The notes beneath the pieces are model-generated. The model was not told the origin of the DNA and ran no database searches. It was given only the letters and a program-made list of their open reading frames with translations. A stretch of 42,670 bases of DNA from contig JAJRSJ010000078.1 of NCBI GenBank assembly GCA_024278855.1, positions 1-42,670 on the forward strand, in the 5' to 3' direction. Origin of the DNA: Alphaproteobacteria bacterium. GTDB lineage: Bacteria > Pseudomonadota > Alphaproteobacteria > Caulobacterales > Maricaulaceae. A program made the position numbers and the translations under genes. Below are positions 17,086 to 26,403 of the stretch, one piece after another (position 1 is the stretch's first letter; each line of letters begins with the position of its first letter).

Positions 17086-18660
17086 CTACTTGTCTTCTTC
17101 TTCATCCGTGGCGCTAGAGCGGAACTCTTTATCAAATCTTCCTTTAAATTTTTCGCATTTTTTATCGGATAAGGTAAATTCACCTTTCAAAAATTCGGCT
17201 TTATACGCACGGGCAATATCATCACGACAATTTTGCCATTCGACTTCGCCTTCAAACACGCACCGCCTCTTGACCGCCGCTTTTTCGGCAGTAATAAATG
17301 TTTGCCATTTTCTGGCATTGCGGGATTCTGTTGAAGATGAAGGCACATTGTCAAATGCAGCAATAGCAGCAGCACGCTTCACTGACCACGGCGCAGTTTT
17401 TTCTTTTTCAGCCGTGAACGGGCATTTAATACGCGTTTCCGTCGCCGCATCATCATAGCGACAAGATGCGATTAACATCCAGGACTTGCCTTGATCATAA
17501 CCAAGTTTCATGGCTTTTTTGAAAGCTTCCTCAGCCTTGCCGCACTGGTTTTCCTTGTACAATGCTTCGCCCAAATCCGCATAAAGTTTGGCTTTACCTG
17601 ACGAACTGGCGGCTCTTTCCAATGCCGGGATAGCCCGTTTATACTCACGTGCCTGCCTAAACAAATCGGATAGCTGTACTAATTTCTCAGGCGTTTGCTT
17701 GATACGGTTTGCATTCATTTCACGCTCAAGGATTTTGGCCGCTTGATAAGGCATGTCATAAAAACTGAAATATTGAACAACCCTTTCAAGATCTTGTTGG
17801 CTTTTGAGCGCACCGCCAATATAAAGCATTTTGGTGACTTCGAAAGATTCTTGCTCTCTGCCGCCGTTGGCAAGCATGGACGCCCAAGCATCCCATAGGT
17901 TTTTATCTTCAGGCCAACGGTTGATCATTTGTTTAACAATATCGGCCTACTTGGCAGGCATTTGCAAATGGTTGTACATGAAGTTCAGAAGATCAAAATG
18001 TTTGCGCTCCTTGGGGTTAGCCGTGTTAAACCACCTCTCCGCCCACGGTAAGGCCCGGTTATAGCGCTCGGCGTGCGACCAAGCTTGCCACAGCATTTCA
18101 ATATGGGCAGGTTTTAATTGCCCGCCATTGCGGTTCCAGTCTTCCATCATTTGTGCGCCGCGCACATATTGACCATCCCCGATCAACAATTGGGCAATAC
18201 TAACACGCAAGCTTGAACTTTCCTTGGGCAGTAAACCACCAGTCGCAATCGCATTTTCAAAGGCCTGAATAGCCGCAGGATATTGGTCGATCGCGTAATA
18301 AGAGCCGCCTTGCATCTGGTAAATTGTCGCTTTTTCATAAGGATTTAAATCCGGCAAAGCCAAAGCTTTCGCCATCACTGCCAATGCGGCACTGTGCTGT
18401 TCCTCGTTCACCAACTCCAATGCTTCGTGGACGATCTCGCCGGCTTTAGAACTGAACTGACGCCCTTCTACTGGTTTTTCGGTCTGTTTGTTATTGCGTT
18501 TTGTCCGTTGCGCATCGGCATCATCCACCACAATTACAGAAAACGCCCCTGTGATGACGACGGCCCTTGCCAGAGGTACAATTCAACTGGCGGCACGACG
18601 GGCCGCAGATAGCAGTAGAGTTGTTTTTGTCGTCGATGTGCGGGTCGGTGAACTGGTCAC
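17086..18660 (-). pseudogene. TPR protein of the TonB operon, interrupted by two in-frame stop codons
   Basis: The reading frame starts at a GTG (18660) five bases after GGAGG and stays in one frame to 17086, but a TGA (18583-18585) and a TAG (17947-17949) interrupt it. The first piece is a long basic leader; after the TGA comes a hydrophobic stretch ending ADA|Q, together resembling one signal peptide. The middle piece (18582-17950) and last piece (17946-17086) contain TPR-type helix pairs such as AIYAIDQ-like, ALPWAERWFNTANPKERKHFD, then NRWPEDKNLWDAWASMLANGG and YKRAIPALERAASSS. The C-terminus is cysteine-containing and acidic. Periplasmic TPR proteins close this operon type in other marine bacteria. 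As no frameshift is present, recent nonsense mutations, sequence errors, or suppression are all possible. The pieces could also be made separately from internal starts (GTG 18531, ATG 17928). Confidence 0.75.
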
Positions 18661-18712
18661 ATTTGCCTCCATGGTATTATAATTATGTGCGATTACGCTT
18701 TAGGATACTTAA

Positions 18713-19351
18713 TCATTCCGGTAGTAAATTGCCACGCTCGTCCATTAACCGGTAAATAATTTTTGATTCTACGCCTTTTCGCGAAACAGCGCGGCCATCA
18801 ACGATTTTCGGATTATATTTCCATTTTTGCACTGACCTGATCGTAGCGCGTTTCAAAATACTCATTGTACAAAAAGTTGTATCCACATTATAGGGCTGCC
18901 CCTCTACGCTCACATCAAACCGAACAAAACAGTGTCCGCTACGGTCACCTGCCAAAAAACGCGGCGGTGAGATCGGCGGAATGCGCACCAAAGGCTGGGC
19001 ATCCCGGTCAGATACGGCGATTTTAAAATTCTGACGATCTAGCCTCGGTGTTGTGAAATCCGGAATAGCGCCCTCAAGCGATGCAATTGCCACAGTCGGT
19101 TGCGCCGCCTGTTGACGTTCAATCATTGGCGGCGGCGGCGGGGTTTCAACCCTGCGCACTTTCGATACTTTTACATCCTTGCGCGTCACCTTTGGGTCTT
19201 CGATTTTAGCATTGACCTCAAAGCTGAGCTTTTCCGGTTTCTCTTGTAATTCAAACTTACCCTTAATCAGGAGCATCATTGCAATAAACAGAAAAAAGGT
19301 AACAAATGCGGCTATACCCGTGCCTAAAATCCAACGTATCATTCCAGTCAT
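18713..19351 (-). CDS. tonB: Energy transducer TonB
   Basis: This 212-residue periplasm-spanning protein has one N-terminal membrane segment (about residues 5-29, IRWILGTGIAAFVTFFLFIAMM in style), a linker with PPPPP, and a C-terminal TonB domain (about 125-205) with CFVRFDVSVEG and IRSVQKWKYNPKIVDG. It carries proton-motive energy from the ExbB/ExbD motor to outer-membrane receptors. Two cysteines in the C-terminal domain could pair. The linker is shorter than in E. coli TonB, as in TonB2-type systems. A GGAGAC ribosome binding site precedes the ATG, which starts nine bases after the second exbD gene. Confidence 0.92.
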   Translation of the reverse strand: MTGMIRWILGTGIAAFVTFFLFIAMMLLIKGKFELQEKPEKLSFEVNAKIEDPKVTRKDVKVSKVRRVETPPPPPMIERQQAAQPTVAIASLEGAIPDFTTPRLDRQNFKIAVSDRDAQPLVRIPPISPPRFLAGDRSGHCFVRFDVSVEGQPYNVDTTFCTMSILKRATIRSVQKWKYNPKIVDGRAVSRKGVESKIIYRLMDERGNLLPE

Positions 19352-19360
19352 TTTCGTCTC

Positions 19361-19756
19361 CTATTCGGTCGCGACGCGTGTATCAATACCCAAATCCGAC
19401 ATCATTTCTTGCACGGCCATCACCAAGCCTGCTTGTGATTCTGCGTCTCCGAGGATCATGCCGGGCGCTTTTGGATTTTCCGCCTGCAAGGCCATGATAA
19501 CCGGCCGGATTTCGTTCAAACTATAAGGCATTTTATCAATCCAAATCTCGTTGTCCCGACTAATCGCCACCATTAAACCCGGTGCCAAATCTTCCGCCGT
19601 GTAGGCCACTGGTTTATTTGGCTCATGCCCCGGTGTTTTAATAAACACGGAGGTCACGATAAAGAAGATCAGGAGAATAAACACCACGTCCAACATGGGT
19701 GTCATGTTCATCTCGGTTTCTTCTGCCTCTAATGCTACGCGACTACGTCTTGCCAT
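19361..19756 (-). CDS. exbD: ExbD/TolR family protein (second copy)
   Basis: This 131-residue protein has one membrane segment, MNMTPMLDVVFILLIFFIVTSVF (start about residue 17), with the conserved Asp that carries protons in the ExbB/ExbD motor. A periplasmic domain follows. It differs clearly from the first ExbD in the periplasmic part, so the two probably form a mixed stator or have different contacts. It lies between the first exbD (83-base gap) and tonB (nine-base gap). Confidence 0.92.
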   Translation of the reverse strand: MARRSRVALEAEETEMNMTPMLDVVFILLIFFIVTSVFIKTPGHEPNKPVAYTAEDLAPGLMVAISRDNEIWIDKMPYSLNEIRPVIMALQAENPKAPGMILGDAESQAGLVMAVQEMMSDLGIDTRVATE

Positions 19757-19839
19757 TTTGTTACCTTATCACTATTTAATTTAGATTGCAAGCCCTAATT
19801 TGTAATTGTATTACACTTGCAATTTTCGCCGGTTTAGCC

Positions 19840-20247
19840 TTACCCTTTGATAATTTCGATTTTTGTGTCCTGACCTTTGGCATCAAAACTATCTTTCAGC
19901 CCGACCAAATGTCTGGTTTCTGCGGCCTCGTGGACTTTAAGAATAATATTCGCCCCCGGCTTGTCCGCCAACAGGCTTTCAACCGTCAAAATCACCCGGT
20001 CACATTCTGAACCTACACCGTCAACAGAACATCTGTTCTTGCTGTCCACATATACCGAAATAGCCGGTTTGGGATTAAGGGGTTCATCTACATCCGGCGG
20101 CGGCGGCGGCTGGGTTAAATCAATGCCTTTTTCATCCAAAAATGTGGCTGTAACAATAAAGAAAATCAACATGATAAACACAATGTCGAGCATTGGTGTC
20201 ATATCTACATCGGCATCATCTCCGCCGCGGCTTGCTCGTCTTCTCAT
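19840..20247 (-). CDS. exbD: ExbD/TolR family protein (first copy)
   Basis: This 135-residue protein has the membrane segment VDMTPMLDIVFIMLIFFIVTATF with the conserved Asp, preceded by a basic cytoplasmic leader (MRRRASRGG). The periplasmic part starts with a proline run PPPPP, and two cysteines (RCSVDGVGSEC) could form a disulfide. Its start overlaps the stop of the upstream exbB by four bases (ATGA), so the two are translationally coupled and likely form the core motor. Confidence 0.93.
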   Translation of the reverse strand: MRRRASRGGDDADVDMTPMLDIVFIMLIFFIVTATFLDEKGIDLTQPPPPPDVDEPLNPKPAISVYVDSKNRCSVDGVGSECDRVILTVESLLADKPGANIILKVHEAAETRHLVGLKDSFDAKGQDTKIEIIKG

Positions 20248-20786
20248 GTCTGCTCTCCGTAGCTCAACGTGTCGGCAAATTTAGCAGTTTCGCGGGCGCT
20301 CAACCGTGGCAACCAGTTGGAAAACGGCAACCCGGTCAGAGCAATCACCATGCCGGCCATTGTCGGGATTGTCGCTTTAAACCCCCCTCCGGCCATAAGT
20401 CTGGCGCTTGAAGACCCGGACAAAGCCATAACATCAAACACGACAATCATACCTGTCACAGTCCCGAGCAAGCCCAAAAGCGGTGCAATCGCAACCAAAG
20501 TCTGGACAATACCGACGCCCTTTGACGTCTGGATCTTAACTTGCGAAACCAATTCATCGCGAATAGCCCGTGACCGCCAAGAGCGTTTGTCTGGCCTTGC
20601 ATCCCACTCTGAACGCAATCTGGTTTTAAGCGCTGCATGGGCGAACATATAATATGACATGCGCTCCATTATGAAAACCCACAAAACGAAGGCAAGAATC
20701 ATAATCGGGATTAACCCCCAGCCCCCTTGGGCCATGAAATCCTGCAAGCTCTCAAATGCAAGTTTTGGATTTAACCATTCTGGCAT
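20244..20786 (-). CDS. exbB: MotA/TolQ/ExbB proton channel family protein
   Basis: This 180-residue inner-membrane protein has three membrane segments. The first is at residues 18-38. The second and third hold the family motif VAIAPLLGLLGTVTGMIVVF and TIPTMAGMVIALTGLPFSNWL. It pairs with ExbD to form the proton-driven motor. It is the short ExbB-type paralogue; a long one is immediately upstream in the operon. The stop overlaps exbD by four bases. Confidence 0.93.
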   Translation of the reverse strand: MPEWLNPKLAFESLQDFMAQGGWGLIPIMILAFVLWVFIMERMSYYMFAHAALKTRLRSEWDARPDKRSWRSRAIRDELVSQVKIQTSKGVGIVQTLVAIAPLLGLLGTVTGMIVVFDVMALSGSSSARLMAGGGFKATIPTMAGMVIALTGLPFSNWLPRLSARETAKFADTLSYGEQT

Positions 20787-20884
20787 AACGACACCTTATC
20801 TTATCAACAAGTTTCAAACCCGAACACAAATCCTATCCATATCCGGGCAACGAATGGGTCCGGCATCAGCCGAACCCAAATAGG

Positions 20885-22300
20885 CTAGCCGCGTCTATTC
20901 TCAATATGACGCGCTACGATACCGGCGGATTGCTCCTCCAAAGTACCTTGCACACCGCGCGCCAGAGAGGCACAGAAACTGTGCAAGACCAGCAGAGGAA
21001 TAGCGGCAATCAAACCAACCATGGTCGTAACCAAGGCCATGGAAATACCCCCAGCCATCAGTTGCGGATCACCAGCACCGTAGATCATCATGGCCTGGAA
21101 AGTCTCGATCATACCGGTCACTGTACCCAAAAGACCAAGCAATGGTGCAATCGCAGCACCTAGCTTGAGCAGATTAAGCCCAACTTCCAACTTCGGGCTT
21201 TCGCGCAAAATTGCTTCGTCCAATTTTAGCTCGATAATTTCCTCATCCTTGTCCTTCACCCCGTCGTAAGCCATCATAATACGGCCAAGCGGGTTGGATT
21301 TAGACGGTTGTGCTTTCTTCTTCTGGGCCCGCACCGCAGACGATATCAAGAACAAACGGATGATGTTAAACACCCCAAAGACAGCACCAATAATCAACAC
21401 CCAACCGATAATGACGCCAATGCCACCACCGTGACCACCGTTAAACAAGAAGGGATTACCAACCCGCTCAACCAGAGTTGGAACACGTTCCAGAGCCTTG
21501 AGCAAACTACCGCGTGTCGGGTCCACCGGGCCAAACACGAGTTCATCCGAACGGGCGTTTAACACATCCTGAGCGGCTTTATTGATGGCGCCGCCGGGCT
21601 GCTTTGTCAAATATGTCAAAGGCAGAACATCCGCATCTTTGGAATTTTTAAACTCCAGGAAGTTGCCGCCGTCATTGGTAAATACATTAAAGGCACCAAT
21701 GCGGGTCAACTGCATGGGGGTGCTAGGATCTTCGCTATTGCCTACATTTGCTTCAAAAGTCGCAACTTGACGCTGGGCTTTAATCTCGCCGAGCATAGAC
21801 TTCCAAATAGCATCAAGCTCTGACGAACTTGGCAAGGCTTTGGAATTGGCGATCTTGCCAAGAACCTCGGTACGCTTGGGATATTGCGCTGAAACCAATG
21901 AGCTGTCCAAGGTCGCTTTAAATTCGCCCGCACTTTGACGCGCCAGACCAAACACTTCTCTAAACTCACCAAGCGCCGCGTTCAATTCTCCGTCCAACTG
22001 GGCAATTCTACCCTCATTGGCGTCAAATTGGCGCTCCACTCTACGCACTTGGGCCTCAAGAGCGTTAAGTTCCGCCTTGGCGGCCCTCAGCTTCGAAGCC
22101 TGCTGATCGCGCCGGCTATTGAATTCCGCCACACGCTTGTTATTTTCCGCCTGGGTTTGGCGGGCATCCTGGCGAACCTTATCCAATAACTCGCCAATTG
22201 ATTTAATTTGTGCGCTAGCGGGCAGAGCCACACCGGCAACCAAAACACAGCCTATGAGAAAAGCACTGAGTTTTTTCATTGTTGTAGAAATTTTCGTCAT
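20885..22300 (-). CDS. Long MotA/TolQ/ExbB protein with periplasmic coiled-coil domain (TtpC-like)
   Basis: This 471-residue protein begins with a signal peptide (KLSAFLIGCVLVAGVALPASAQ). A coiled coil follows at about residues 40-110 (DARQTQAENNKRVAEFNSRR and KAELNALEAQVRRVERQFD). The C-terminal half (about 285-460) is a MotA/TolQ/ExbB channel with three membrane segments and the motif IAPLLGLLGTVTGMIETF. This arrangement is that of TtpC in Vibrio TonB2 systems, where it is needed together with ExbB, ExbD and TonB. The start at 22300 is preferred over the internal ATG at 22279, which has no ribosome binding site. It lies 98 bases before the short exbB and 18 bases after the second DUF3450 gene. 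Confidence 0.9.
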   Translation of the reverse strand: MTKISTTMKKLSAFLIGCVLVAGVALPASAQIKSIGELLDKVRQDARQTQAENNKRVAEFNSRRDQQASKLRAAKAELNALEAQVRRVERQFDANEGRIAQLDGELNAALGEFREVFGLARQSAGEFKATLDSSLVSAQYPKRTEVLGKIANSKALPSSSELDAIWKSMLGEIKAQRQVATFEANVGNSEDPSTPMQLTRIGAFNVFTNDGGNFLEFKNSKDADVLPLTYLTKQPGGAINKAAQDVLNARSDELVFGPVDPTRGSLLKALERVPTLVERVGNPFLFNGGHGGGIGVIIGWVLIIGAVFGVFNIIRLFLISSAVRAQKKKAQPSKSNPLGRIMMAYDGVKDKDEEIIELKLDEAILRESPKLEVGLNLLKLGAAIAPLLGLLGTVTGMIETFQAMMIYGAGDPQLMAGGISMALVTTMVGLIAAIPLLVLHSFCASLARGVQGTLEEQSAGIVARHIENRRG

Positions 22301-22318
22301 TTCTCTTGTCCTCTTTCT

Positions 22319-23092
22319 CTATTTCACGCCAGGCATGGGCGCAAATACGATTTTCGGCGCTGCCTCTTCATTAGCAATTCGAATAGCTTGGCGTATGCCA
22401 AGTGCTTCTTTGGTATCTATTGACTTCCAGGTTTTTGATTCTAGGTCGTAACTTCCCAAATCAGCCTCATCCTTGGTCATATAAACCAAAGCCAAACGAC
22501 CAATCATCAGATAATCAACCTTAACACCCGGCCTGGTCGGGTGGGCACCCTCATAGCTCTCAATGGCAGCGCCGTAAGCGACTTCATTTTTGAACGCCGC
22601 CAACACCTGACGATACTGCTCCGTCGGCGTCACGCTCGGATCCGACAAGACCGCCTTCATGCGCTCAACCCGGTCCTTACGCTCTTGCAAACGAAACGGC
22701 ATGTCCGCCTTGATAGAATCCTCTACCTCGGCCGCCATACGCAACATCATTGGCACCATGCCGCGCTTTACAACCTCGACCGACCCCAACTGCTCGGTCA
22801 AAGACACAATATCGCCCTCCTGACCGTCGAGATAAATGGTCTGCTGATCAACAAACAGCTTCATATTATCAATTTGCTGCAACACAGCCCGGTAATCCCG
22901 TGCCATACTATCTGCATCATCATCCGCTTGCTCCACACTTAGTTGGGCAGCAGCACTAGCGGCGGTGGAGTTTTTAGCAATCCCCAAAGCCTGCTCAAGC
23001 TGTGCTTGCGCAGGTGCGGCGATAGCCAACACACACGCTCCAACCAGCAGGGCATTTATGACTTTTGGCCTGATTTTTGAAATTTTCGACAT
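22319..23092 (-). CDS. DUF3450 family periplasmic protein (second copy)
   Basis: This 257-residue protein starts at 23092, where AGGAAG sits four to five bases upstream; an in-frame ATG at 23176 would add a leader without features. The signal peptide ends PAQAQ. The body is largely helical, with coiled-coil stretches (DDADSMARDYRAVLQQIDNMK). It ends with a short beta-like domain and the motif EEAAPKIVFAPMP. DUF3450 proteins open the TonB operons of many marine bacteria and probably contact the periplasmic coiled coil of the long ExbB; their exact role is unknown. A paralogue lies just upstream. Confidence 0.85.
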   Translation of the reverse strand: MSKISKIRPKVINALLVGACVLAIAAPAQAQLEQALGIAKNSTAASAAAQLSVEQADDDADSMARDYRAVLQQIDNMKLFVDQQTIYLDGQEGDIVSLTEQLGSVEVVKRGMVPMMLRMAAEVEDSIKADMPFRLQERKDRVERMKAVLSDPSVTPTEQYRQVLAAFKNEVAYGAAIESYEGAHPTRPGVKVDYLMIGRLALVYMTKDEADLGSYDLESKTWKSIDTKEALGIRQAIRIANEEAAPKIVFAPMPGVK

Positions 23093-23205
23093 GTCTTCCT
23101 TCCGATCCAGTTTCGTAAGTTTCCACCCCGCAGACCACCTGCAGTGCGAGATTATTTGCGGCACCATCACCGCCAACGAGCCAAAAGGCTCAAAACATTA
23201 ACCCC

Positions 23206-23991
23206 TTAAGGCGTATTAAAAACAGGAACCCTGACCACTTTCGGCGCAGCCTCCCCCTTGGCAATGCGCACGGCACGGCGAATATCCACAATATGCTTTT
23301 TGGGCAACTCGACCCAGGCCCTCTGCTCCAAATCATAGCGCAAAGCACTTGAGCTATCCGCATTCATATACACATATGCCAAACGCCCATAGCGCAAATA
23401 CGAACCGTCGTAAATTTCTTCCCGCAGGCCCGTTTTCTTGTCAATTTTTATTGTCCCGTCATCTTCTTTGGCCCAACGGTCATCGCCAACGCGAATAACC
23501 GGATCAGTAGGATGATTACCTTTTTTTGCTTCCAAAGCCTGACCGTAATTCACCTCAAGCTTATAAACGTTCAAAACTTTGCGGTATTTATCAGCTAGGG
23601 AAGCATTGGGATCCGCCATGGTTTTTTGCAAAGACACCAACCGCGGCCCGCGCCGCTCCATCTCAAAAGGGTAGTCAGAATTTACTTGCCCAGCGATCCC
23701 CGTGGTCATCTTGCCGAGCATCGGCTCTACAGAAGCCTTGAGCTCATCCAGATTTGACAATTGCGCCGTTAACGAACCAATTCCCCCATCTTGCTTTGCT
23801 ACAAACAATTCCTGCTGGGCCAAGCTGACTTTTTCTGCCGCTATAGCTTGCAAGAGTGCGCTATATTCCGCCTCGTTTTGCGCTGCAGTTTGTGCATATG
23901 CCGCAGACGCCAACACGACCGACACACTACAAGCCGTCGCCAATACTTTAACGCCTGCCAAAACCTTACTGCCTGTAGGAATACTCACCAC
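23206..23991 (-). CDS. DUF3450 family periplasmic protein (first copy, operon start)
   Basis: This is the first gene of the TonB operon. The start is a GTG at 23991 or 23988, with GGGAG six or nine bases upstream; a TTG at 24012 is also in frame but has no such site. The signal peptide ends SAAYAQ. The mature protein has a helical, coiled-coil body (SLAQQELFVAKQDGGIGSLT, NLDELKASVEPML) and a C-terminal section with SYLRYGRLAYVYMN and GEAAPKVVRVPVF. It shares this C-terminal AAPK motif and layout with the next gene, so the pair comes from a duplication, although the two are now clearly diverged. Function within the TonB system is not established. Confidence 0.82.
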   Translation of the reverse strand: MVSIPTGSKVLAGVKVLATACSVSVVLASAAYAQTAAQNEAEYSALLQAIAAEKVSLAQQELFVAKQDGGIGSLTAQLSNLDELKASVEPMLGKMTTGIAGQVNSDYPFEMERRGPRLVSLQKTMADPNASLADKYRKVLNVYKLEVNYGQALEAKKGNHPTDPVIRVGDDRWAKEDDGTIKIDKKTGLREEIYDGSYLRYGRLAYVYMNADSSSALRYDLEQRAWVELPKKHIVDIRRAVRIAKGEAAPKVVRVPVFNTP

Positions 23992-24103
23992 ACACTGCTC
24001 CCGATATTTCAACTGCCAATACTATACGGCAACCCATTTTGTTATTTGTTACAAAAACGTTTACACGGCTCTTTCCCATGAATCAATCACTAGGATGCAC
24101 CAA

Positions 24104-24135
24104 TTTGCATTTTTTTTTGCATATTTTGCAAAATA
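24104..24135. promoter_or_regulatory. TTTGCA repeats and perfect palindrome upstream of the TonB operon
   Basis: Three TTTGCA units start at 24104, 24116 and 24125. The last forms the 14-base perfect palindrome TATTTTGCAAAATA (24122-24135). It lies about 130 bases upstream of the first DUF3450 start in an AT-rich region, so it could be an operator for metal or nutrient control of the operon. It does not match a Fur, Zur or Irr consensus that I can recall. Confidence 0.3.
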
Positions 24136-24308
24136 AGCCCCTTGACAGAAGCTGTTTTATCGGATTCGCCCTCAAATTGGTCATAAATACCTTTGGGCTT
24201 AACACCCCATATACAACGGGCTAACGATACACATTCAATGCATGCAGTTTATAGGTGCATTTCAGCAATATACGAGAAACCATTTACAAGAACCACATGC
24301 AGATGAAA

Positions 24309-24382
24309 TGGTTGGGGCGGCTGGATTCGAACCAACGATCACGGGATCAAAACCCGATGCCTTACCGCTTGGCTACGCCCCA
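24309..24382 (-). tRNA. tRNA-Gln (UUG)
   Basis: The minus strand folds as a cloverleaf. The acceptor stem is TGGGGCG with CGCCCCA, the D arm is GCC-AAGCGGTAA-GGC, and the T arm has TTCGAAT. The anticodon loop TTTTGAT gives anticodon TTG, and CCA is encoded at the 3' end. The outermost anticodon-stem pair is a U–U mismatch, which is unusual but leaves four good pairs. Confidence 0.93.
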
Positions 24383-24604
24383 AAAGCGTATAGCCTGTGC
24401 ATTTACTGCCAAGCCAGACAAGGGCCGCTTATTATCGCCTTAATTACCGAAATGCAACGGATTTTTCGACAATTTGCACAAATAGCTCTCCGCGCTCCTT
24501 TGTGCAAAATCTTTATCGTTTATCGAGAATAAACTTTACACTCTCGTAATAAATATGCCATAGGGGCCAAGCTGTTTCTATAAACTTCAATAATGGGTGT
24601 TTTT

Positions 24605-26377
24605 ATGCGTCACTTTTTCCTCTCCTTGCTTGCCTCTGTCATCGGCTTTTTTGTTGCTTTGTTTTTGCTGTTCATACTTATGGCGATGGTGGTGGGGGCT
24701 GTTGTTGGCGCCGCGTCCAGTAAAGACGAAGTCAGCGGCGACGCCATTGTCCTGACACTTGATTTGCGCAAATCCATGCTTGACCATAGCGGCGGCGCTT
24801 CCTTGTTCGGCGACACGCCCTTGTCCGTTGTCAGCACGGTGCGCGCCCTTAACCGCGCCAAAGACGACAAGAAAATCAAGGGCCTGTTTATTCGCGCCAA
24901 TGGTTGGGGCATGTCCCCGGCCAAAGCCGAAGAGTTGCGCACCGCTATCAAAGATTTCAAATCCAGCGGTAAATTCGTGATCGCCCATGCCCAGGGTTTT
25001 GAGGGTACAAGCCTGCCCGCCTATATGTCGGTAGCGGCGGCGGACGAAATATGGCTGCAAGGCACGACTAGTTTCTCTTTGGCGGGCATGCGCGGCGAGG
25101 TTCAGTTTTTGGGCGGTGTGTTTGAAAAACTTGACGCCAAACCACAATTTATCCAGTTCCATGAATACAAAAACGCCGCCAACACCTATACCCCAAAGAC
25201 CATGACCCCGGCCCATAAGGAAAGCATGACGGGCCTGCTCCAATCCTTGATGGACAGCAATGTCAAAAATATTGCCGCTGACCGGGGTTTGTCTGAAAGC
25301 GCATTTTTGTCGTTCTTGCAAAACGCACCCCATAGTGCCGAGCAAGCCAAAGAGCTTGGCTATGTGGACAAGCTCGGTCAATATGTAGATGCAAAGCAAT
25401 ATGCCAAGAAGAAAGCCGGTAAAGACGCCGCTTTCCAAAGCGTCGCTGATTACGGGGTTGGTTTTAACGACGGGCCGGTAATCGCTTTTGTCGGCGGACA
25501 GGGGGCCGTGGTGCTTGGTAGTTCCGATGACGGCTCCAACCCGTTTTCCAACAATTTGTCCATGGGCAGCGACACTATATCCGCCGCCCTGATCAAAGCC
25601 TCTAAAAACGACAAGGTCAAAGCCATTATCTTGCGCGTCGACAGTCCCGGCGGTTCGGCCACGGCCTCTGACCAGATCTGGGACGCAGTTATCAAAGCCA
25701 AGGAGGCCGGCAAACCGGTTGTCGTCTCCATGGGCCAATACGCGGCGTCCGGCGGTTATTATGTGGCCGCACCCGCCGATAAAATTGTTGCCATGCCGAC
25801 CACGGTCACAGGTTCTATTGGCGTGCTTGCCGGCTTGATTAACATTAAAGACGCCACCGCCAAAGTCGGCTTTAATGTGGAAGCGGTCAATATCGGCGGC
25901 GAATTTTCCGCCGCCTATTCCGCCTTTGAGCCGTGGAGCGATGCTAACCGCGAAGCCTTTCGCGGCAGCATGGAAGACATTTATAATGACTTCACCACCA
26001 AAGTGGCCGAAGGTCGGGGCATGACAATCGAGCAAGTGCGCGAAATCGCCAAAGGCCGGGTGTGGACGGGCGTGCAAGCCAAAGAAAACGGCCTAGTGGA
26101 CGAGCTCGGCGGTTTTATGAAAGCGTTGGAAATTGCCAAAGAACTGGCCGAAATCGACGCAGACACCAAAGTCAAAATCCGCAAATTCCCCCGCGAGCTG
26201 ACCGACATGGAAAAACTGGAGCAAATGTTCAATATCACCGCGCAGGCCACAGCCAATTTGCAAGACTTGCAAGCCTTGACCCAGTCCGCTGAATTCCAAG
26301 CCTTCATGCGCGCCAAAGCCTTGATGAATGAGCGCGGCCAAGCCCAAATGAAAGCCGATTTGCCGAAATTTGAGTAA
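24605..26377 (+). CDS. sppA: Signal peptide peptidase SppA (protease IV, 67 kDa type)
   Basis: This is an inner-membrane serine protease that degrades cleaved signal peptides. It has one N-terminal membrane segment (FFLSLLASVIGFFVALFLLF) and two tandem ClpP-like domains, the long E. coli type. The general base lysine is in EYKNAANTYT (24605-based residue 189) and the catalytic serine in YAASGGYYVA (about residue 382), so the Lys/Ser dyad is complete. The RVDSPGGSATASD motif is also present. An in-frame ATG at 24593 adds four residues, and neither start has a good ribosome binding site. It stands alone, between tRNA-Gln and a strong terminator. Confidence 0.93.
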   Translation: MRHFFLSLLASVIGFFVALFLLFILMAMVVGAVVGAASSKDEVSGDAIVLTLDLRKSMLDHSGGASLFGDTPLSVVSTVRALNRAKDDKKIKGLFIRANGWGMSPAKAEELRTAIKDFKSSGKFVIAHAQGFEGTSLPAYMSVAAADEIWLQGTTSFSLAGMRGEVQFLGGVFEKLDAKPQFIQFHEYKNAANTYTPKTMTPAHKESMTGLLQSLMDSNVKNIAADRGLSESAFLSFLQNAPHSAEQAKELGYVDKLGQYVDAKQYAKKKAGKDAAFQSVADYGVGFNDGPVIAFVGGQGAVVLGSSDDGSNPFSNNLSMGSDTISAALIKASKNDKVKAIILRVDSPGGSATASDQIWDAVIKAKEAGKPVVVSMGQYAASGGYYVAAPADKIVAMPTTVTGSIGVLAGLINIKDATAKVGFNVEAVNIGGEFSAAYSAFEPWSDANREAFRGSMEDIYNDFTTKVAEGRGMTIEQVREIAKGRVWTGVQAKENGLVDELGGFMKALEIAKELAEIDADTKVKIRKFPRELTDMEKLEQMFNITAQATANLQDLQALTQSAEFQAFMRAKALMNERGQAQMKADLPKFE

Positions 26378-26403
26378 GCCGGATTTAAATGATAAAGCTT
26401 TAC

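Noticed and set aside
18583-18585. Selenocysteine at the UGA in the TPR gene
   Set aside because: It lies within a signal-peptide-like leader, where a selenocysteine has no use, and no SECIS-like hairpin follows directly.
24587-26077. A 496-codon open frame on the minus strand opposite sppA
   Set aside because: It is fully antisense to sppA, has biased composition (Gly, His, Arg) and no motif or ribosome binding site. sppA has a complete catalytic dyad and domain order.
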